Source of the DNA: Kitagawia praeruptora
Lineage: Eukaryota > Streptophyta > Magnoliopsida > Apiales > Apiaceae
Assembly: GCA_037693485.1 (NCBI GenBank)
Contig: CM075345.1
Location: forward strand, 84,202,001 to 84,266,000
Direction of reading: 5' to 3'
DNA length: 64,000 nt
Shown: positions 22,224-32,871 of the stretch, one piece after another
How the letters are laid out: each line of letters begins with the position of its first letter
Numbering within the stretch: the stretch's first letter is position 1
Notes under the pieces: model-generated
Told to the model about the DNA's origin: nothing
Database searches by the model: none
Seen by the model: the letters and a program-made list of their open reading frames with translations, nothing else
Position numbers and translations under genes: made by a program

Positions 22224-23791
22224 TTTTTTTTTTTTTGCTAATTAAAATTTTATACCAAAAGGAACAGCGAATACAAGTCTAGGGGCATACCCCGCGAAGT
22301 CAACAATCACATAATACAAAGATTAAAAATCAGTAAGTCACCTTACTGACAACATAAACTAGCGAGGTTATCAGTGACCACCCCTAGTCTAAAGACATCA
22401 AAATAAGTCTAAGTCGGATCATAGGGAAGAGAACTAAGAATTTGCATTCTTAGCATCATGACAATGATGCTACCCGAACTACATGAGCGCATCAAAACCC
22501 AACAGAAGGAACAAGCCCACAAACACCCGAGCTGGACAGTGTGGTTCCCAAGCAAGGAACCTCTCCCGTAACCAGGTCGAAGCATGATCACCAAATCAGC
22601 GCATCCATCTTTAGCACTGCACTCCCTCACGTACGACTGAAGAGTAGTCACAGGCAGCAACCTGCACTCAAATCCTTCCAAAACCACAACCAATTCAGCA
22701 TGATATAGCACCCATCCAGAAATCATCAGAATCCTCCATGGTGACCCAAGGAACCCATGAATCATCAGGACATCCTGCTCTGGCCCGGGCCAAATGCCCT
22801 CACAACTATCAGTTGGCATCAATAAGCCAAGAACCACACCACTATGACCATGCGTCACACAACCAATTCCAGTGCTATTAGCACACATTTCATTCGGCAA
22901 CTCCAATTTCAAAACCTGCATTTTCAAATAAGACACCAGCAACCTGGCAATATCAAACAAATTATTCATCTCAAGCATACCAACACCAACAAATGGGTAA
23001 TAAGTGTAACCCCCTGGTTCACACCCAAGTATCCTAAGCATACGCCTCAACATCCTTTCTGTCCCTTCCAGAACACAACCGCTACTCCTTAAATCATCGA
23101 GCAGCTTGTGTTCCTCTAACACAGGTTCAACATTGAACCCATCATCCATAAACAATTTGGGCCACAACTTTCCAACCAGCTTTCCTACCAATTCCTTAGA
23201 AAGAGACTGGGCTTCCGAGGCCTTCACAGGACTTCCGTCAATCAGTTGGCGGGCATTCTTCATAAGTTCCTTTTTGCAAAGAGAAACCTCACCATTTACC
23301 ACAACAAGATGAAACCCACAACCATCCGAGCCCAGAGAGTCGCTATCGTACTCCATTTGCTTGTATGGCTGCAACCTCTCACCAGATTGAGTCGCTTGAG
23401 TCAACAAATCCTGCTCCCCATTAACTAACCCAGTAGAAAGACAAGGGTAATAAACCTTGAACTCCGTCGAAAAACTGACCTTCTTCGAGACCTGCTCACC
23501 CTTAACTAACTCAGTAGAAGGGGCACCGTGCAGACTAGGGTAAAAAACCCTAACCTCCGGAGAGAAGGAGACCCTCTTCGGGCTACTAACTGGACTCCCC
23601 AACTTAACAATGGGTTCACCCATAAGGATACAACCCCCAACTCTAGGAATCTCCGATACAAGGTTCTCTGAGAAGGTAACCCTTTTCGGGCTCATCTTCG
23701 GTACCAACCCAGCATGGGTCTTCGCCAACAATCCCCTAGCATCATTAACCAACTCCTTAGAGTCAGCAAGATCGAGCTTCTTGAGAAAGAT
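22224..23791 (-). mobile_element. Retroposon copy B2, minus strand, nested in B1
   Basis: The poly(A) and conserved tail lie at 22224-22300 on the minus strand, with the hairpin GGGGTATGCCCC at about 22283-22294. The 5' end lies near 23791, where the B1 frame resumes. Short ATTCTT-containing sequences occur at both borders, so a target duplication is likely but not exact. The conserved GAGAGTC leader is absent. Confidence 0.65.
22409..23695 (-). CDS. Retroposon B2 ORF, unknown protein with three RV[ST]F-type motifs (about 429 aa from MSPKRV)
   Basis: The frame is open from before 23695 to a stop at 22409. The start MSPKRVTFSENLVSE parallels MSPKRVSFSEPLVSE in copy D, which is why this Met was chosen. 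An upstream in-frame extension runs into B1 sequence. Further motifs SPKRVSFSP and SKKVSFST follow within the first 90 residues. They fit the short RVxF consensus used by many proteins to dock protein phosphatase 1, but such motifs also arise by chance. A KELxxxAR segment occurs near the middle. The C-terminal half is hydrophobic and Cys-rich, with no recognised domain. The ORF has no internal stop, which is notable for a nested element. Confidence 0.55.
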   Translation of the reverse strand: MSPKRVTFSENLVSEIPRVGGCILMGEPIVKLGSPVSSPKRVSFSPEVRVFYPSLHGAPSTELVKGEQVSKKVSFSTEFKVYYPCLSTGLVNGEQDLLTQATQSGERLQPYKQMEYDSDSLGSDGCGFHLVVVNGEVSLCKKELMKNARQLIDGSPVKASEAQSLSKELVGKLVGKLWPKLFMDDGFNVEPVLEEHKLLDDLRSSGCVLEGTERMLRRMLRILGCEPGGYTYYPFVGVGMLEMNNLFDIARLLVSYLKMQVLKLELPNEMCANSTGIGCVTHGHSGVVLGLLMPTDSCEGIWPGPEQDVLMIHGFLGSPWRILMISGWVLYHAELVVVLEGFECRLLPVTTLQSYVRECSAKDGCADLVIMLRPGYGRGSLLGNHTVQLGCLWACSFCWVLMRSCSSGSIIVMMLRMQILSSLPYDPT

Positions 23792-26700
23792 TCTTCTTTG
23801 GCATCTGTCAAGGTTAATGTAGCCATTTCGTGGGGAAGGAATGTTCTGGATCATTTGTGCTATCAAGAACAGATCGTAATGTTCTACGTGACTTCAAATG
23901 ATTTTGATGGTGCTATAGGTCTGACTGGCGTGCCTGAAAATGCGTTTGCTGCTGTTGCCCAATGCCTAGTGTTTGGCATTTGGAATCTCCGAAGTGGTGC
24001 GGCTCAGGTGGGCGGTTTCGTTGAGGAATATGCTGGTGCAAATTTGAAAGGGTCATTTTGTGGTTTGTTAATTGCTAACAAGCAATTTAATTCTGGAAAT
24101 GTGAACTTTGTCAAGCTCTTATTTGACATTAGAAGTTGGGTGACAGGATTTGCAATGCTTAATCGCAGTTACGGTAACTGCAATTGTGGTCTTCTGAAAG
24201 GATGTGTTATATTCATGTTAGATAGTTTTGACAGCAAATGGTTGATGAGTTGAATGCAACAGGTTTGTGACTCGATTGAGTGCAGAACTGATGGTGACAT
24301 TTGGAGGGGGTTGTATTCTCCTCTGTTGGAAAGTATTGGTATGTTGAGGCCGAGATTGGTCATGTGTCATGACAGGGATGGAATGAGAACCCTTGTTCCT
24401 GTTGCAAGAATTTGCACCTATTGGGAGGATCCTGAGTTTTTAGTTGCGGGATCTCAAATTATGGTGTGTGTAGTTGTACCTGGTCTGGGAATGCACCTGC
24501 TTGATGGGTACGGTTGCATTGTGATTGTTGCAGGATTTGCTTGTACTGATGGGGATTTGGTCAGCCAATTTTTCGGTAATGTAGTGCAGGACATCAAGGT
24601 ATTATCTTTTACTTTGGATGATAATGGGTTGTACCATGGGAAGATGGTCACGCAGTGGAAGGTCTGGGTTTTCTGTTATGGTCTCAATGCCCTGCTTGGT
24701 GGGACTGTTTTGAAAAGATGGGAGTGGGAAGACACTTTGGAGGTGGGGCGTCTTGTTTGCCCAGGTAAAGATGTTGACTGCGCGGGGCTGAAGTGCTTGC
24801 ACCTATATGAAACTATGTGTTGGGCGTTCTTAGCCTTGGAGTTGCTATGTTGGTGCACCAATGTAGGTGATGGAGACAACCTTCCGGTTGTGGATAATTC
24901 GGGGGTTTATCCTGCTGGGTTTCGGATTGTTTATGCTTATAATGTCAAGATGGGAAGCTGGGAGGCTTTTGCAACAACAAAGATGGAAGTTGTTGCTAAC
25001 CAACGGTTTACCATCTGGTTTACTAAAGTGGTATATCTTGATGCACATTTCGGGGTCCTGTTAGATGTTGTGTCAAGCCAATGTGATGTGACATGTCTCA
25101 AGGCTTGTTTATTAAGTGGAGACTCCTACGTCGGTGGGGGTTGGTGGGGACAGTTGCACATGGTCATTTGCCATGAGAGTCGGCCCATAGTGGGAACTCG
25201 TATGTTTATTCCTATGTGACAATTTTATGTATTTTTAGCTAGTTTCATGTTGCAGTCCGGTTGTGGACTATTTCTGTGTTTTGTTGAATGTTGATTCGCG
25301 GGGTATGCCCCTAGAACCTTGTTGATTTGCGGGGTATGCCCCTAGGCTTGTAATTGTTGTTCCTCTTTGGTATAAAATTTTAATTAGCAAAAAAAAAAGT
25401 CGTATAAGTTCTAAGGTTAGTCGTTTATTTAACCAAGATTATACCGCGAGATTTATTGGTCGTTTTCTAAGTGGTTTTCCAAAGTTATAACCAAGTATCT
25501 TTTTTAAGGGGTTCTTCGCACTTAACCTTGATTCGAACATTTTTATAAAATCGAAAAACGATCTGTTTGACATGAGGTTTTCTCCCACACCTTCCTTATG
25601 ACCTCTAATATTGAATTAATAAGATTTGTCACTGAATGACTTATTTACAGGGGCTCAATTTCAATTACGAACTCGCACTTACGGTTTCGAACCACTTTTA
25701 CTAATTTGACCATAACTCCTAAACCGTAAGTCCGTTTGCTTCGATTCTTATGCCAAAACGATCTATGACTCGAGATCTACAAGGGTAGTCCACATTCTTA
25801 TCAAGAACAGGGACCTAAGGCTACTGCTATGCACGGATTTTAAGGGTTAACGAAATTTCGGCATTACGATGACTGTAAATCGAACGTTTCCAAATTCGTT
25901 TCAACAAAATCAAGCCACACCGGGCATACCATACATCTTATATACATAATAATCATCTTAACAAGTCCAAGAACATCTCACTTCATCATTATAACCATCA
26001 AATCTCTTAGATCAACAAAACTAACTACATAATCATGCTTACATGTTTATATCAACACCATGATCATAACTAATCTAAAACCATCAAGAACATCCATAAA
26101 ACTCAAAGTAAGATCTAGGGTTTAGGTGAGATATACCTTCCTTGGAGAGTGTATAAGCCTTACTAAACCTTGTATAGCCCTTAGAACACCTTAACCAAGC
26201 TTAGATCATCCAAAGAAACAATAAAACTAAAATTAGTTCTTGAAAGTTACTATTCATCTATTCACAGAACTGCAAAAACGAGGTCCTTACCTTGCTTTTC
26301 TGGATGAGGGTCCTAAAGACGAGTTGTAGAGTATCTCAACACCTTTCCAACAAGCTATATAACACAAAATTTCATTGATAAACGAAGGAGTTATGGCTGT
26401 TTTTCTGGGCTGCTATTTGTTTGGCCGAAAGTTGTAGAAAAAAGAGAGAATTGTGTTGCTTGCTTGGTTCCTTGCTCTCATCCCTAGCCAAAACGAATTG
26501 TTGATGATAATATCTCATAAAGTGACTTTATTAAAGTGCTTGGATCATCGATGATGCAATTTACATGGACAAGTGTTGGTGTTTAGTGGTAGGAAGGTGT
26601 AACCTTGCTAAGTACTTGGTTTGTTTGCTAAGTATGCTAGTTACCTTTGTAACTACTGAGTTCCTTGATCATATCCACTTGCACATGCATGCACCTTGGT

Positions 26701-27338
26701 TCTCTGCTTTTTCTTTGTCCGGTTATTGCTCAATTTCATTGATCGTTCGGAGGAATATCTCAAGTATTTCTTGTTAGGGTTTTACCGGAAACCTTCTTAA
26801 TATTTATACTACCATTCTCAATGCTCCTTAATAATTCTTGAATTTAAATTCCTTAAATCTTTTTAATAAATCCTTACATCCTTCAGTGTCCAAGGAAATC
26901 TCGGAGAAAATAAAAGTGCTATTTTACTGAATCTGATATCGTTTACATACACTTATTTTGCCCCTGGATCATGAATACGGACTCAGAAATCCATTCTGAA
27001 TACTTCTATATAGCGTCGTCTAATAATATTCCAATTTCCACCAAAAACACTATTCATTGTTTATTCTCTCTTTATTCCTTATATTTATAAGAATGTCCTT
27101 GTTCTCTTTCGAGCGTTCCTTATCTCTTTCACGGAACCACTTGACTTATAACAGATATCGATTTGGATGACATCCATATCCTACTTTCTAGGAGATAGAT
27201 TATTCTAATCTAAGTTGTCAACCTATTGCATTCTTCATGGCATATAAACATTTGAATCCCAATTCATTACATAATCCTTTATTAGAACCACTGTTACACT
27301 TATACTCGATTACCTAATAAAAGTTTTAATTCCTACCA

Positions 27339-27725
27339 AAAATCTGGGTTCTTATATGGATAACCAATTAAAATAGTGGGAATAGCTCTTGGAGCTAATT
27401 TGTCTGAACTATGAACAGACATGTAAGCCAAATAACCAAACACTTTAATTGTATCATAACCAGGAGGTTTATTGTACAATTTCTCATAAGGACTTATAAA
27501 TCCCAAAACATAACTAGGAATTCTATTAATTATGTATGTGGAAGTTAACAAACATTCTTCCAAAAAAGTAGAAGGAAGTTGTGCTTGAAATAAGAAAGCT
27601 CTAGTCATTTCAAAAAGATTTCGATTCCTTCTTTCTACCTTATCATTTTGTTGAGGGGTTAGTGGACAAGACGTTTGATGACTAATGCCATGAGAATTGA
27701 AAAAGGAACGTAAATCATTATTAAT
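27339..27725 (-). pseudogene. Copia integrase fragment
   Basis: The minus strand encodes SCPLTPQQNDKVERRNRNLFE, the integrase region with the catalytic Glu. It is followed by TYIINRIPSYVL and KVFGYLAYM, typical of copia integrase and its C-terminal extension. It breaks at about 27338 against the gypsy LTR and at 27725 against an Athila remnant. It is most likely part of the same copia element as the gag piece at 45452-46150. Confidence 0.8.
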
Positions 27726-29015
27726 AGTTAATAGTTGTCAATCGCTAGGCGTCAAATGGCTAGTAGCCGTCTCATATTTATATGAGTAGTCTAGGGTTGG
27801 AATTGAGAATTCTCATTCCAGATTGCATATAAAAAAAAGTCAAAAAAGGGTGTTATGTGAATTCTTTAAATTGTTAAATGCAGAATTAACCAGGGTGAGC
27901 TCTTTAATACTCGAGCAATTAAGTTCTAGGGGACTTTGTGCCTAGTGACCTAAGGCTTTTATAGTCTGGGATCCACTAACCCAATGCTCGCTACATGGGT
28001 ATTATTGTATAAGCCTTTAGGGGTTTCATCCATTGCACGGTTTTTTTTTTGCTAATTAAAATTTTAAATACCAAAGAAAAGTGATTACAAAACTAGGAGA
28101 ATACCCCGCGATAAATAAACACTAATCAAACGGAACAGCAAGGAATTCTAGATAGACTAGGGTTCAAAAACCCACAACAAAATCCACATTAACTGGATCA
28201 ACATAACAATACTAAAAACTAGTTAAAACTAGTTTTTAGGAAGCAAGATAGCTAATTACTTCGCCGGGACATCTTCACAAGTCGTATGCTAACCTTAGCC
28301 AACCAGCTGCACAGAACCATCTTCATTTCCACCTTAACACAAAACTTAGCAGGTAAACTGTCCAGCCTCTTCACAGACACACACTTACTCCGCATCCCTG
28401 CTCCTTTGCATGGGCAAACCATTAGGGGTTTCATCCATTGCACGGTTAAATAAACATGCATGTTGTGTATAGTATTATGTGTCGAAGATGTAGTAATAAA
28501 GCATGAATTCATGTCTAACTTGAATGAGGATGGAGGTGTTCCTAGGTTATGAAGTGTTTACAGTCTATTCTATTTATAAACATGTGGTTGTCTTAGCGAA
28601 GAATGGGTATGATTTCGATCTAGTTATGGGAGTATATCTGATGAGCATCGCACACACGCACGTTTCTGTTCATGTATTGTTAGTATACGGGGACTTAGTC
28701 CAGCTCTATTTGGAGTTAGTTGCATTCTTTGAGATATTTGCTTACTAGTTGGTTTTGGTTAGTTTGAGGGGATCGTTGCATTTTCATATTAGTTGCATTC
28801 ATGCATTGCATTGTTTAGTTAGAAGGATTTTGTGGGTACATTCGCTATAGGCCCTCACGAGACCTCACTCGTCCACTAGGGCTACCTAGGGGTTTAAAGG
28901 GCTTGTTGCATATGCCAAATGCAACCGTGATCACCTACGGAAGTGGTACTAGTTAGTTGTAAATAGTGATATTTGTTTATGCTTGAGGACAAGCATTGGT
29001 TTAAGTTTGGGGGTG
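27726..29015 (+). mobile_element. Athila internal 3' remnant upstream of the 5' LTR
   Basis: This stretch matches 42758-43664, the sequence just before the 3' LTR of the same Athila, including CAAATGGCTAGTAGCCG and the TTTAAGTTTGGGGGTGTGA polypurine tract. Its presence before the left LTR means a second Athila internal region once lay to the left. It contains the short retroposon E. No coding function was seen. Confidence 0.8.
28041..28421 (-). mobile_element. Retroposon copy E, strongly 5'-truncated (381 bp)
   Basis: Poly(A) and the family tail (GCTAATTAAAATTTTA on the plus strand) are present at the left end. A 24 bp perfect target duplication, TTAGGGGTTTCATCC..., occurs at 28017-28040 and 28422-28445. 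The homologous empty site is at about 43050-43084. Only the last 57 codons of an ORF remain, ending at 28252, with CPCKGAGM near the break. The hairpin is altered to GGGGTATTCTCC. Confidence 0.85.
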
Positions 29016-29770
29016 TGATAAGTGGATTTTATATCCATTTGGAGCATTCCATATCGGCTTAAATTGATTCACTTGGCCTCAAGTTTGTTGTATTTTTTAT
29101 GTGTTTCGTGTAGTTGCGCAGGTTTATAAATCATTGGATAAGGTTGGAGATTTGAGTTGATTTTGGTATGGATTTAGAGTTTTTAATGAATAATGAAGTC
29201 TTCCCTATAATTCTTGGGAGATTTGGAGTCAAGGAAATGAAGCATGGAAGCATTGGCAAAAAGAACGGAGGAGAAAGGAGCAAATTGTGTAATATTCGGA
29301 TTTTCCGGGTAGTTTGCGCAGTCTTCACTGTTTTGCCCATATCTAGAGTTCTACAAATCCGATTTTGACGATCTTACAGCTCACGCGAAGACAACAAAAT
29401 TTTCTTCAATCTTGGACAGATCACCAGGTGTGCTACAGCGTGGCTAGGTGCACTGTAGCGCCGGAACCCTTCTGGAAATTCCAAAATTTTGTCCTGAAAA
29501 TCCTAATTTATTGTTTGGGCCATATCATGAGTTCTACAAGTTCGTTTTGGATGATTTTACTGTCCACGTGAAGATAACGGAATTTTCTTTCATTCTAAAG
29601 TGGTTCAGATATCCAATTACAAATGGAACGGTCCAGAAATTCTGAAAAAAAGTCAATTTCGAATTTTCCTTCAAAACAGAATCAGTTTAGGAAACGTATT
29701 TTGTGCCGAACTGCAGAAATTCTATTTTAACTCTGTTTGAGGAATTTCTTGCTGGACAAGACATGGGAGC

Positions 29771-29778
29771 TATATAAA
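29771..29778 (+). promoter_or_regulatory. TATA box in the Athila 5' LTR
   Basis: TATATAAA within GGAGCTATATAAACAC is conserved at 44420-44427 in the 3' LTR and lies mid-LTR where the promoter is expected. Confidence 0.5.
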
Positions 29779-30355
29779 CACATCTAGGCATCAAGAAAAT
29801 CACGTTTTATCAGAGAAGCAAGGGAGAAAAGTGGAGAAGGAATCACCAACGCTCGTGACAAACAACGGAGATCTAGATCTACTTCATCTTTTGTTTTCTT
29901 CTATTAGGATAATTTGGATCTTCAGATTTTGGATTTGTTTTCTAAACCATATTACTCTAGCATGATTATTTTTATTCAGACTTTGTTTATTATCATTGTT
30001 TCATCAGATCCCGTGATGACGAACGGTTCGATTATGAACTAATCGTTGTCATGGGATTCTAACGGATTTATCTATGTAGTTTAGTAGTTTGATTGCTTTA
30101 AAGATTTGTGTGTGATGAATTCTTGATATCCTTGTATGGTTGTACTTATTCTTTTTGGATGCGTAGCTAACATCTAAGTTGTTTGTTAATCTCTTGTGAA
30201 GCGATAGTGGATCTTGAGATTTAGAACTTGACATGCTAGCATAGGATAAGTTGATGTTTTGACATCATGATTTGTAGCGTAAATAGAGATATATTATGGT
30301 GCCCTATGTGATTAATATGGATAACTTGTGCTTAAACCGTTATGTTTTCAAATCT

Positions 30356-32381
30356 ATTTTTTTTTTTGCTAATTAAAATTTTATACCAAAAAGGAACAGC
30401 AGATTACACTTCTAGGGGCATACCCCGCGAAAGCAACAAGATCAGCATTACAAACCCATCAGAGACTAGGTAAACTAGTTAAAAGTAAACTAGTTTAGCA
30501 ACAACAAAATACATGCCAACTAAACGAATCTCTAGCCTGGGCATAAAAACACAAATATTCCAAAGTGGCATCCCATCTCCTGATAAAATGTGCACAAAAC
30601 CCTCCATTCGATGCCAACAAGAACCCACAAGGCAACATGGTTCATTAAGTGAAAATAAGCATCAGAAGCATGCCTATTTGCTTCATCGTAATTTAAGGCC
30701 AAGGGGTCCAGCCTTTTTCCACATCCAACATAGCATTTGCCCTTAAACCCGTAAGGGTTACCACTAGTGTACCCATGCAACCAAAGCTCATCAATAGACA
30801 TCATGGCTAAACCAGGCCATAGAAACGACCCCCATTCCAAGCCATTGACACGCAGAAACCAAATAAACCAATACAATTCATCAACCAGCCTTCCCATCTC
30901 AAGGATATCAGCACAAATAACTAACAGAAACTTTAACATACACCCCTCATTTGTAGCAATCTTCCCACAAGGGACTACCAGCCATTTGCGAACCACAAGA
31001 ACAGCATTGCAAAGAAATTCCGCATCTAACACCCATCGCTCATCACCTTTCAACAACACTTCTGCCTTGCTAAACCACAGGCCCATCATACTCTTGAAGG
31101 AACCATCAGACCATCTATCAGCATACCATGAAAAAGCACTCTGATGAACTCCAATCACCAAGTCCAAGCTTACAATTGCAACCATATTAAATACCATCTG
31201 TTGAAAAAGACTAGCAGGAGCATCAGTCCCCATACTCAGAACCTGGTCTAACCCCTCAAGATGGCTCCAACCAGCCTGTAACATAGGTCCCTGAACTTCA
31301 CCTAAACCATGAGAGAGCGCTTTGACCTCATCATAAACAAGACCCTTCGCATTGTGAACCACAACAACCAATCTAGGCAGAAACACTTCCTGAAAATGAA
31401 CCATCATCCACCTTTGAGATAAATCATCAAACACCTTGACTTCCATCAAGCTATGACTTGTTTCGTCAATCTCGTCAACACCGGTGAAGCCAACACTCAT
31501 TTCCCAAACAATGTCACCCATTAGTAACTTCACGAAACCAGTCCTCATCATTCTCATAAGAAGCTCAGTAGAAGCTTGTTGAGGCATAACATCAAGCACA
31601 ATCTGGTCATAAAGAAGCCACATATAACATTGAGATTACATTTTCTTGATCACGGTTAGGAGACTCCACCGTCCCTTCTTGCAAATTATTTAGGAATCCA
31701 ACCAGACCTAGCAGATTCCTCAATGAACTCGTCAAGTGCTGGCATAAAAACTCCAACAAATCATTAGAGAAATCATTAGAGGCAACCATCTCCTTACAAG
31801 ATCTTGACATATTGACAAACATAAAGTGTTCATCCACATGTCTATATGTAATAAAACACACACCCTTAGTCCCAAGGTGACTCATCATACCAATGACCTT
31901 GACAATGATCCCGAGGCCAAGCAAAGAACATAAGGAACTACAATTGACCAAGCCAATCAGTTGCTCCAAAAACCCAACTGTTGTGCAAACCACATAAATC
32001 AGGATCAACATCAAAGGAGAATCATCCAAAGACAAACCATCCCCCACAAAGGTCCAACGACCTTTTCTATGAGCATCCATCTCAATCACTTTAACCGATA
32101 AAGGATTAGGTGTTCGCTCAGCAACCTTCATCAAAATAAATACCCTTCCATCAATGGAAAAAGTATCCATTCAATAAATTTAATAATTATATATTAAGAA
32201 ATATGGTGTTTTAGGTGGAAGATTAGAAGAGGAAAGGTGAATTTAGGAAGGCTAATGTGAAGATCTAGTGGAGAAATGATGTAGATTAGGGTTGAAATTT
32301 AGAGGTGGCTAAGGTTTTTAGAGAGAGGTTAGAGAGAGTCTAGAGCATATCCGACTCTCATTACAAATTTATATTCTTTTT
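30356..32381 (-). mobile_element. Retroposon copy C, apparently full length (2.0 kb)
   Basis: The poly(A)/tail on the minus strand is at 30356-30430, with the GGGGTATGCCCC hairpin at about 30416-30427. The 5' end has GAGAGTC at 32353-32359, with 22 extra bases to the border. The flanks TTTTCAAATCT (30345-30355) and TTTTCAAAACT (32382-32392) form an 11 bp target duplication with one mismatch. The empty site is seen in the other LTR near 44990. The leader is about 189 nt and the 3' UTR about 176 nt. Confidence 0.85.
30532..32170 (-). pseudogene. ORF of retroposon C, unknown function, one frameshift (about 545 codons)
   Basis: Two overlapping frames, 32170-31607 (187 codons) and 31623-30532 (363 codons), are joined by a single frameshift near 31615. 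The N-terminus is MDTFSIDGRVFILMKVAE. GRVFILMKVAE...LSVKVIEM aligns loosely with GKVCVRVTENDLSVIRLSKM in copy D. No known domain was identified. The C-terminal part is rich in Trp and hydrophobic residues and contains GKCYVGCGKRLDPLALNYDEANRHASDAY. The single lesion indicates the reading frame was intact until recently. Confidence 0.55.
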
Positions 32382-32853
32382 TTTTCAAAACTTATAGAGA
32401 TATAGGGTCTAAACATAATTGGTGTCTACCCATCTTCTATCTCTTATGTGGATGCATGAGTAGTTTGGTATTCGTATACTGAGAGGTAACCTATACTTGT
32501 TTCGTGTTGTCCGATCAGATATCATAACCGTCACATACTTTGATTAAACGCATCAACTCTAAGCGAAGTAGTTAATGAAGTTAGGATCCCATGTTTTCTA
32601 TTGCATAAGTAATTCGATTTAAATTCTCGTTAGTTAATTAATTCTTAGTTGGTTAATTTATTTCCTTAGTTAATTTTAGATAATCAAATCCCAATTTGTT
32701 AATTTTCTTAGCAGTGAATAAAAACCATACATTGTTGTATAGGAGCATTAACTGAATTGAAACCTAAACCAGTTCTCTAGGGGAACGAACTTGACTTATA
32801 TCTATATTACTTGTGACCACGTACACTTGCGTGTATTAGTGCAAACAAGTTTT

Positions 32854-32871
32854 TGGCGCTGCTGCCGGGGA
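32854..32871 (+). other. Primer binding site of the plus-strand Athila element
   Basis: TGGCGCTGCTGCCGGGGA follows the 5' LTR end after a few bases. It matches the tRNA-Asp-type PBS of Athila/Tat elements and pairs with the homologous site at 17845-17865 on the other strand. Confidence 0.85.

Larger units (their letters stand above)
21683..25219 (+). pseudogene. Coding region of retroposon B1, split by B2; unknown function
   Basis: The coding parts are 21683 to about 22220 and about 23792-25219. The right part has 150 codons, a TGA at 24251-24253, then 321 codons in the same frame to a stop at 25219. The left part is in a different frame relative to the right part. No known domain was recognised. 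The protein has many hydrophobic and aromatic residues (for example CTYWEDPEFLVAG and GGGWWGQLHMVICHESRP). Codon continuity over about 320 residues suggests it was coding recently. Position and 3' UTR length (179 nt) match the other family members. Confidence 0.5.
21667..25398 (+). mobile_element. Retroposon copy B1, plus strand, with copy B2 nested inside
   Basis: The element ends at 25398 in GGTATAAAATTTTAATTAGC plus poly(A). It is flanked by the direct repeat GTCGTATAAGT at 21656-21666 and 25399-25409, consistent with target-primed insertion into the gypsy LTR. The 3' UTR carries two copies of the GCGGGGTATGCCCCTAG hairpin near 25300 and 25330. The GAGAGTC leader is missing, so the 5' end is truncated. 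A minus-strand copy (B2) splits the body. Confidence 0.75.
19390..27338 (-). repeat. Long gypsy LTR (about 4.2 kb without its nested insertions)
   Basis: The plus strand begins TGTAACACCCCTAGATCCGG next to a Met-type PBS, the arrangement of Tekay/Del-like chromovirus 5' LTRs read on the minus strand. No coding frame of its own was found. It contains a TAA microsatellite, a 42 bp tandem array and nested retroposons B1 and B2 (21667-25398). The far end is uncertain. A CCTACCA at 27332-27338 next to copia coding sequence is a plausible terminus. Lineage and right border are inference. Confidence 0.5.
29016..32847 (+). repeat. 5' LTR of the plus-strand Athila element, split by retroposon C
   Basis: It starts TGATAAGTGGATTTTATATCC and ends TATTAGTGCAAACA. 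It matches 43665-45451 throughout, apart from the 2 kb insertion at 30356-32381. Without the insertion it is about 1.8 kb. Confidence 0.9.

Noticed and set aside
24254..25219. 321-codon frame as a host gene
   Set aside because: It sits between a target duplication and the family poly(A) tail, so it is the retroposon B1 ORF rather than a separate host gene.
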